From the NCBI GenBank assembly GCA_013423325.1, contig BLJB01000231.1:1-64000 (forward strand): DNA of 64,000 nt, read 5' to 3'. Under the pieces are notes generated by a model. The model had not been told where the DNA came from and did no database searches. It saw nothing but the letters and a program-made list of their open reading frames with translations. Both the position numbers and the translations under genes were made by a program. The stretch is from Usnea hakonensis. Taxonomy: Eukaryota > Ascomycota > Lecanoromycetes > Lecanorales > Parmeliaceae. The number at the start of each line of letters is the position of its first letter. Within the stretch, counting starts at the first letter, position 1. This document shows positions 56,976 to 64,000 of the stretch, piece after piece.

Positions 56976-58324
56976 TTACCCTGAGGAAAACTCCAACGGC
57001 GCTTCAAGACGCAATGTCTCAAAAGCATGGTATCTTTGAAGATACTTTTTCCCGCGTCGGTAAGGTTTGATCGATAAAGTAGAAGCCGCAACAGTGCTGG
57101 TAGCAGAAGAGAGATCCAACACCTTCAGCATCCCTTTGGATGGGCTGTAAGCTGGATCAAAAACAAGCAGGCTGCGGGAGCCATCCTTGGACTTTTCAAT
57201 ACCGATGATAGTCATGGAGTGACGAGGTCGCTGAAGATAGATGGGAGGAAGCCTTGTGCTATGGACTATGGGGGTAATTGTTGAGTCTGATGGAGTAGAG
57301 GAGGTGGAGAAGTAGTGTTCCACGGAATCGAGTAATTGTTCGCAGGCTTTGGCACTACCTTTGACATCTTGGAATTTGTCCGCTTTGCAAGGGACCTTCA
57401 AGCTAGCAAAGAGTGCTTGGGCCTGCAATTGAATCAGCGGCCTCCGCATTCCAATATTTCCGCTACAGATATAAATTGAAGTTGTCGCAACAATGCCAAC
57501 ATAGAGAAAAGGGCTGAAATTTGTATACGCCTACCTCTGGCGTTCCAATGTGCTTTCGAGTGCCCTTGATGCCGCCAGTCTGTATTCGACCCACTTCATT
57601 GAAACCTTGATCCCAAGCCTCCTCGATTAAGTCTTGTATCTCCCGTATAGTAGGTATGCCACTAGCGAACTTCACAAGACCCTGCGTCTCTACGGCTCTG
57701 AGGTAGCTAGCGAGCATCTGGATGTTGTGGTAGCCACAGAAATGGTGACCTTCACTTTTACCTCTGACTTTGATCTTCCCAACGTAGCATACAGCAGAAT
57801 GGCAGAAGTAAGCTGCCTCTAAGTCTCGATCTTGCTCGATGAGCTTGCCAAGGATATCCGAGATTCCAGATGGCGCATCTTCTAAATGTCGCTTCTCCCC
57901 AGCCTCCAGTAATTGATGCAACCAATTTGGCATTTTATTTTCGTAGGCATGACGTCCTAGTTCACGGGTCTGTGTGTCTTCTCAGCCTTGCGTGTACGAG
58001 GTTAAAACTCCTCGCGACAAGTTGCTCTCCATGAACAAACAATGGCAGCAATGATGAGCTATGGACAAAGAGTAACAAGTACCCAAAGGGAAGACTTACA
58101 CCAAGGCGGGTTTCAACATTAGCATTGGGCTTGCCCGACAAAGTACCAAGCAACACTCCAAGAAGTCCTGGCATTTTTTGATTGGGAGCATCGACAGTAT
58201 CCCAGCTTCTTTTGCGCAAATCCCTACCGAGGGTTCTTCGCGGATAGGGCGGAACCAGCTCGGAAATCTCGGATCTATGCTTAAATAGGCTAGATGAGGT
58301 TCGGACTTGGACACGACTGAGCAC
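56976..58324 (-). CDS. C78 family (ZUFSP/Mug105-type) cysteine peptidase, 5' end uncertain
   Basis: Exons: about 58324-58102, 57956-57535 and 57422-56976, with introns of 145 and 112 nt in consistent phase. The catalytic Cys lies in HHFCGYHNIQML, followed by IREIQDLIEEAWDQGF and IGTPEAQALFASLKVPC (across the last intron). Then come the His in RPRHSMTIIGIE and the Asp in LLVFDPAY, the C-H-D triad of PF07910. Fungal members are deubiquitinating enzymes related to ZUP1 and S. pombe Mug105. The first exon has no ATG in the best frame, and the N-terminal zinc-finger part usual in the family is not seen, so at least one upstream exon is missing from this model or the protein is N-terminally short. 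Confidence 0.75.
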
Positions 58325-59126
58325 TGAGAACCTGTACTCGTACCCAAGTACTTCCCACCAACACGACCCCTTCCCCTAAATAGTCCTACTCCGACACCCA
58401 TCCACTCACAATTAAAGAGGCAATACTTAGACGCATTATCAGCGTCTCTCAGATTCAGCTCGGGTCTGGCGGTTGATGTGCAGCATCACCGAAGAAAGGG
58501 GGGAAGGGGGACAGGTGTAGCTTAATAATTTTCAAGGTTGGCTGGAATTATAGGTCTATATCACATCCAAGATATGCCTACGGCCCCCAGGAGAGACACG
58601 ATAAAGACTTGACTACGGTTGCAAGATCATAAAGGAAGAATGTAGGAGGGGGGATGAGGAGGGATATAAGAGTACCATTGGAAGAGATGCTCAATGTGTT
58701 TGGAAATGCCTAGATCGATGAAATTATATAGCTGTTATTTTTTCCGTAACCAATCAGGAAAGGACAGTCCAGTAGAGAGTAGCGATGATAATAACGACGG
58801 TCCCTTGATGTGTATATATCCCTCCTTACAAAAAAAGACCGTCCTAGAACTCCAATCACTCAACTAGCCAACATCCAGCGACCCTTAGTTTCCTCTTTGA
58901 CTTTCTGCAAAGTCGACATGTGTGTTTGACTCAATATGACCAAGAATTGCCGCCTTATGCCAAGAATCTTGCTCCAAAATGAGTGTGCTCGACACCGATA
59001 TCCAAAAAAAAAAGCCCATGTTCTCATACAATCATACTTTCCTAAAAGTCATATCCCACTGACATTCCAACCATAGCGTCACGTTGTGATGTCCAAGCCT
59101 CGTCTCTCATACCCAATCCCGCCAAG
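58325..59126. other. intergenic, probable promoter and missing 5' exon of the peptidase
   Basis: No supported gene. A short minus-strand stretch near 58420-58460 (NASKYCLFN before a GTGAGT donor) could be an upstream exon of the peptidase. The remainder is AT-rich with an A-run near 58830. Confidence 0.3.
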
Positions 59127-61349
59127 CTACAAGAGAAAGACCGCATTAGGCGGCAAAAGCTCACTATTACGGACCGCGCATTCAACACAAGTATTCTGAC
59201 CTGCCAGTCCGACAGAGTAATCAATTGCGGCAGCCGCCACATTCCCAGGTCCACAATGACTGTACAAGGTTTCGAGTTGGAGCCAGCGAGCGGCTGGGTT
59301 GTCCGAAACGTAGAAGAAGTATCTCGTAGCATCTTTGGAGGCGAAGACTCTTTCGAGATCTGAGAATAGGTGGGATGAGCCGCGAGCTGGATCTGGCCAG
59401 GGGCATTTTACGACAGTAGTATCGTTCATCTGGAGAAGCTGGTCAATGGCAGCGATCTTGCGTGCTGACAAGGCGGAGTGTTTGCTCGTCGGAGGTGCAA
59501 AATCTCGCGTGGGCTTGTCACACTGGCAATGAGGAAGTCTGGTGGACCTGACAATCCATTCTGTCATTCTTCGAAATCCATATGTATACGTTGGTGAACC
59601 TTGCACTTGTCTGTGGTGATAGGTAAACTGTTGTGAGACCTGAAATGCATCGGCATTATGACCGACCAGTATGACACCCTTTTCCGCCCTGCTTACTCCT
59701 GGGGCTAAGTGAACACGAAGTTTGCTATTTGCCAAGGATCGTAAATCTGGAAATATAAGGTTACTCTGTGGCCCATCAATGATTCGACTCCCGCGGAAAC
59801 CTCGGCGACAAGGGACCCCGGGTAGCACTCGCAGTCTATCGACGGGTACATCAAAAGGATCCAAATAGTCTATCGAGTCAAAAAACACGCTCCAGCCCCA
59901 CGCACTCACGAGAATGGCAGGCTTGACATACTCGTCGAAAGTACGCCGACCCAACAGCAAACAAGACACAATCTCGAAAGACCCTATCAAGTCCACAAAT
60001 GCCGCAGAGCTTTGGTTTTCCTGGCATTGTCTAATTAGCTCAGCTGGGAGCATGTAAAGACCGTTCAGAGCAAGAGGCATCTCTTTACACTTCACAAGAT
60101 CGTCTTCATGAATACGAGCAAAGGTGATAACGATATTTACGAGTGCGAACCAGTCAAATTCTGATATCAAGCCTCGTGAACCTGGTATATCCTTAACCAG
60201 ATCCGCCGATTCGTCAATGTCAGGTATGGTGATCTCGTCGAGCGCGAAGAGAAACTGGCCAGCTTTCAATAGTCTGTCTTCCGAGAGGTAATGAGGGCTG
60301 AAGGAGCGAGCCTCAAACTCTGAAGCACGAGGAGTCCCGTGTGATCTAATGCTACGCTCGATGACCCATTGCGCGCCTCTATGCACTTCCTGCATTGACA
60401 AATTCCTGAATTGGAGATATTTAGCGCCGTACCCGTAAGCTTCCGCTCGGTGTTCATAGCTGGTTCCCATGACATTCCTATCGTTCTGCAGAGTAAACAA
60501 AGGTTCCTGCGGGTCCAGAGGATCCATTAGCGATACACCTGCATTCAGTCTCTCACATCCTTCGACCACCACAAGGTATGGCGGATCGCCAAAAGGAATT
60601 TTGATGTTCTGCAATGTTATCAGCAAACTCAGGCCAAGAATGTGATGACACCATACGACGACAGTACTGATCCCCGTGTCACATTTCAGATGTAACATTC
60701 TATGCTCTGGGAAGTTCTGTAAGGATTGTAGCCACATCAATAGCCCCTGCAAAACAGCAGTAGGCAAAGAGCGGGTTTGGAATTGGTCGTTGGAAAAATG
60801 GTTATCCAAAGCCTGTTGTATCTTTCCCTCGGTTGCTTCATAGAGGAATGCCCATCGGAAAGCTGCCGTCTGTTGCTGACAAGCGTGGATGGTTCCCAAT
60901 AGCGATATATAATCTGGCACAATCCCTGCATCGCCGGCTGATTCCTTCACCATCATTTCGATCGCTTCTACTATTTTGTTTGCCAAGAACTCATCTTGAT
61001 GCGCAAAGGCCAGTCCAGAAAGCTGAATGACCATCGAGAAAAGCGCTGGATTTTTTAATGCCTCTTGGACTGTTGGCCCACAGCCAGACTCTAGGACGAT
61101 GTCCACATATCTCGAGATGAGACTCTGGTTGGATACGGCAACCATCTCTCGAAAGTGGAACTCGATTACGGGATCGATGCGGAGCCTCCCAATCAGGCTT
61201 GCTAGCTTTACCTCCGTAATGAGGTCTGAGCCTGTCTTTTTGATGGCATCGATTAAAGCTAGGGAGCCGAATGCTGAAATGGCTTGCCCAATGGGATTCA
61301 CGATACTGGTAAGCTCTAACCCTAATTGAAATTGCGTCGGCATAACCAT
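59127..61349 (-). CDS. conserved-looking fungal protein of unknown function
   Basis: Single open frame of about 740 aa. The longer frame begins at GTG, so the first ATG (61349) is taken as start; the upstream GTGAG could instead be a splice donor. Composition is that of a soluble alpha-helical protein. There is a hydrophobic N-terminal third (QFQLGLELTSIVNPIGQAIS, LFSMVIQLSGLAFAHQDEFL), then VPDYISLLGTIHACQQQTAAFRW, a mid-region CDTGISTVVVWCHHILGLSL and a C-terminal part with GNVAAAAIDYSVGLAGQ and paired cysteines (NTCVECAV). No motif tells the activity. I recall similar hypothetical proteins in other ascomycetes but know no named domain. Confidence 0.75.
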   Translation of the reverse strand: MVMPTQFQLGLELTSIVNPIGQAISAFGSLALIDAIKKTGSDLITEVKLASLIGRLRIDPVIEFHFREMVAVSNQSLISRYVDIVLESGCGPTVQEALKNPALFSMVIQLSGLAFAHQDEFLANKIVEAIEMMVKESAGDAGIVPDYISLLGTIHACQQQTAAFRWAFLYEATEGKIQQALDNHFSNDQFQTRSLPTAVLQGLLMWLQSLQNFPEHRMLHLKCDTGISTVVVWCHHILGLSLLITLQNIKIPFGDPPYLVVVEGCERLNAGVSLMDPLDPQEPLFTLQNDRNVMGTSYEHRAEAYGYGAKYLQFRNLSMQEVHRGAQWVIERSIRSHGTPRASEFEARSFSPHYLSEDRLLKAGQFLFALDEITIPDIDESADLVKDIPGSRGLISEFDWFALVNIVITFARIHEDDLVKCKEMPLALNGLYMLPAELIRQCQENQSSAAFVDLIGSFEIVSCLLLGRRTFDEYVKPAILVSAWGWSVFFDSIDYLDPFDVPVDRLRVLPGVPCRRGFRGSRIIDGPQSNLIFPDLRSLANSKLRVHLAPGVSRAEKGVILVGHNADAFQVSQQFTYHHRQVQGSPTYTYGFRRMTEWIVRSTRLPHCQCDKPTRDFAPPTSKHSALSARKIAAIDQLLQMNDTTVVKCPWPDPARGSSHLFSDLERVFASKDATRYFFYVSDNPAARWLQLETLYSHCGPGNVAAAAIDYSVGLAGQNTCVECAVRNSELLPPNAVFLL

Positions 61350-62191
61350 GACAGCTTTCCTCACACCGAAACCCAGATAGCAAAGGTGCTAACAGAGCGA
61401 GCCGGGAGCCTAGCAAGTAGCAGCAGTGGTTATTAGACGCGAGAAAGTATATTTGTCTGCCGCACGCACATAGGGTTCGATCGCTCGGGATAGAGAGTCC
61501 GGTGAAGGTTTAAATACATAGGACGTAAGTGCTTAAAGTAGCTGAGCCTCTCTATATTGACAAGGCCGAGATATGCAGGCGAATCACAGCGGCTGCAAAA
61601 GCGGTTAGTATTACGTCGCTTGTGTAACCACATGTAGTTACGCCAACAATGCATGGGAGATCTCTCGCCCCTCAAAAATGTGCCGGGAGCTGTGCCGATA
61701 AAGCCTGACAGCGCGGTGGTGTCCTAGCCCTGTTGCTATCGATATTTTGGCCTGCACAAGGCTTCTGACGGCCACATTGATTCGTAGCCATTCTGTGGCG
61801 TTGCTATTTCGCAAGATACTCCTGTTCGATACTCGTACTTGGACCTTCTTGAAACTCAGCAACTCGACAATTACTTTTTTTTGCGAATTGTGGGTAAACT
61901 CGCTCATCTCGTTCATCGCAGAACAAGGAGCCTTAGGATCTAGACCCCGGTCCAAGGCTTGGGAATGGCGTTGGCTATGGCGGCGTCAACTAGCTTTGTA
62001 CCCTTGCAATCGACCTATTAGCGCATCCGTTCACAAAGCTTGATGTCATCCAACATGGCTTGTCCCGCCAAGTATCTTACGCCCATCTTTTGCCATCAAG
62101 CACTCCAATAAACCCATTTCTACTCCTCACACACATCATATATATATATATATTAAAATAGACCAAAAAGCATCTCAACGGACCCAGCAAT
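61350..62191. other. intergenic with TATATA tract
   Basis: No supported gene. It is a divergent promoter region. An AT run (CATATATATATATATTAAAA) lies at 62138-62157, 35 bp before the start of the adaptor gene, and may serve as its TATA region. Open frames of about 100 codons on both strands at 61640-62040 overlap each other and lack domains. Confidence 0.35.
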
Positions 62192-62711
62192 ATGGACAAA
62201 GCTGCAGCGAATCGCTCGTTGAGCACCATCCACACGGAGCTGGAATACCTTCGAGAATCCGACCTGCTGACCATTGAGCAATATCGATCCATCATGACCC
62301 AGCTTCCCGTACGTATTATATGTATATCATGTTGCTAAGAAAGCTCCACCGTCCGCACTTGACTCAATTCCTAGTCCTAAGTTCCACTAACCAAACCTTG
62401 CAGCAACCCGGCGGCATTCGCAGCAGCTACGTCGACCCTCAATATTCGCAAGGCCCCCAAAATTACGTCAGCATACCGCAGCTTTCTCAAGCGGCTCAGG
62501 ATCCGAACCACCCTGCGAACCCGCAGCATCCCAAGGTTAGTACCGGGATTTTATCGATGTGTAAAACCTCACGTGCAAACCTCACTGCTCATCAATCGGA
62601 CATATATAGCATGGTGCGTGGGCAAAGAAGCTCGGAGAGAAGCTCGGTAATGCTGCCATCTTTGGTGCCGGAGCGACGGCAGGTTCGGATTTGGTCAACT
62701 CGATCTTCTGA
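62192..62711 (+). CDS. Lsb1/Pin3-like small adaptor lacking the SH3 domain
   Basis: Three exons, 62192-62308, 62404-62535 and 62610-62711, give 116 aa. The introns are 95 and 74 nt, all phase 0. The N-terminus (NRSLSTIHTELEYLRESDLLT, then IMTQLP) matches the helical start of yeast Lsb1/Pin3-type proteins that bind Las17/WASP. The C-terminus (KKLGEKLGNAAIFGAGATAGSDLVNSIF) matches their conserved glycine-rich tail. Between them, where family members carry an SH3 domain, there is only a Pro/Gln/Tyr-rich linker of about 45 residues. Either an SH3-less paralogue or a distinct family sharing both ends. Family placement is from memory of sequence patterns. Confidence 0.75.
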
Positions 62712-64000
62712 GCGGTGGTTCCGGATGTTACTGCGGATCTAGGAACCGACTTGTGCGTATGATTACTGACGAGGACAATATATATATACATGGGTAAACA
62801 ATAGCAAGAGGAAGAGTTGGAGCTTGTGTACTTTAGGATCAATGGATACAACATGGTTACAAACAAGATGCATTCACCAGCATGTAATGGCCATTCCGCT
62901 GTCAGACGTGACCGGTCTAAACTTGATTTAATAAGATGAACTAAACATGGAACTAGATAAGGGCAATTTTTTGAATTACTTAACGATATAAGCAACATAT
63001 TATGAAATACTCGAGATGGGTTACACAAAGAAAACCATAGGCGAAGAGACAACTTTGCTAACATACTCAGCCAGGTATATTCAAGCGAGGGCTCCACGTG
63101 ACGGCCGAGATGTCCACGATTTAGAAGAATCGGACCGATATGCTGACTGATGAGCCGTCCACGTTGTAAGCCGCAGATACTAATCTCGGAAGCCGATTGC
63201 ATTTCCGAACAGAACAGTCACACCTTCGACTCTTGAATTTCATGGGTGTCCGGTGAGGAGTATACCAGATTTCATACGGTGCGTATCACTTGTCGAGCGG
63301 AGAAGTCGATCCGGTCACAGTACTTGTGCTAGGAAGTAGATGTGTATGAGATGAGTGTACTGTCTGGATCCCAAAACCAGCGTCCGAAGCGCCATTTGAA
63401 TACACAGCATATAGTCCGAAGACCCTTGGGACCTTATTATTCACACCACGCTTCAGCGGTTATACGCAGATTCTGCCGGCAAAGAGGTCGAAAAGCCTCA
63501 GGTGCAATGGGTTGATCAACGCTTCGTAGAATGCTTTGTCAGGTCGCAGTGTGCTGTGTTGTGCGCATAGCAGGTTCGGCGTAGAAGCATTTGAGAAATA
63601 TGAGCACATCGAAGACTCTGAATAAGGTCTGATGTGACGTACGAAGACTCAGCATCGGAACTCTCGATCACCAAACCTCGGTGCTCCTTGGTTGTAAGTA
63701 AGCTGTATTCACGGGGATGTATGATCTGTAGGACACTGTGACCTCCGAATGCTGTTTCTCGGGCCTCCTGAAGCTTGTAGAGGACCTTGTGGGGCTGGAG
63801 CTGGGGGGGCGGCGCGGTGTTCTGTGCATATAAGATATGGGTCCTGCGGGTAAGCATGCAATGATTTCTCCTAGATTCGCGTAGGTAACTGCACTTCCTC
63901 AGTAATTCGATTTGGCAATTGACTCATGCGTCGTCAATTCAGCTAGTCTAGGTCAATCATGTCCCGTTTCCTACCATGAATGCAGACCTACTGAATATCG
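62712..64000. other. window end, no confident gene
   Basis: The 3' region of the adaptor gene is followed by sequence without recognisable domains. A minus-strand frame of 113 codons (63857-63516) has plausible composition but no family and no splice support. It could belong to a gene extending past the window. Confidence 0.3.

Noticed and set aside
62582..63202. 206-codon minus-strand frame antisense to the adaptor's last exon
   Set aside because: It overlaps a well-supported exon on the other strand, includes low-complexity AT sequence and shows no domain.

Overview
The window is nuclear DNA of a filamentous ascomycete (Pezizomycotina). Genes are broken by 40-145 nt GT-AG introns with CTAA(C/T)-type branch points. 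The families are fungal: a 7TM-RGS protein, a PF20684-type rhodopsin-fold protein, a GT34 mannan/galactan transferase, HET and NACHT/NB-ARC proteins. Transposon copies are short and show transition-type decay resembling RIP. Exon structures were worked out by hand from splice signals and reading-frame continuity and have no transcript support.

Layout. 1-18 kb is sparse: a GT34 glycosyltransferase, a PF20684-type membrane protein, a five-exon 7TM-RGS protein and a tiny Cys-tailed protein, separated by long simple-sequence spacers. 18.7-54 kb is an accessory region dominated by fungal NLR (STAND) genes. NLR1 (18673-23288, +) is hydrolase-NB-ARC-TPR, NLR2 (33752-37065, -) is hydrolase-NB-ARC-TPR, and NLR3 (49270-54057, -) is hydrolase-NACHT-beta-propeller. 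Between them lie a nested pair of gag-only copia-type LTR elements with perfect 5-bp target duplications (24.8-27.6 kb), an F-box gene, a graveyard of decayed NB-ARC, DUF7924-like and HET-domain fragments (30.9-33.1 kb), an ankyrin gene, a very long secreted Ser/Thr-rich protein, an ankyrin pseudogene and an MFS drug:proton antiporter. 54-64 kb returns to ordinary genes: a fructosamine-kinase-like protein, a C78 (ZUFSP-type) peptidase, an orphan protein of about 740 residues and an SH3-less Lsb1/Pin3-like adaptor.

How the genes fit together. The three NLRs share one effector type, a SERAC1-like alpha/beta hydrolase with a GHSxGG/AHSLGG nucleophile motif and a downstream catalytic-His motif, joined to different switch (NB-ARC or NACHT) and sensor (TPR or WD-like) modules. 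With the HET, NB-ARC and ankyrin remnants, this looks like an island of fungal non-self-recognition or programmed-cell-death genes that expands, decays and diversifies in place. The strongest sign of active diversification is in NLR1. It has four perfectly spaced 126-bp TPR units that are nearly identical except at a few positions, chiefly the two residues in a Y-x-x-Q segment. NLR2 varies at the same place. No function beyond this family-level inference is demonstrated by the sequence.
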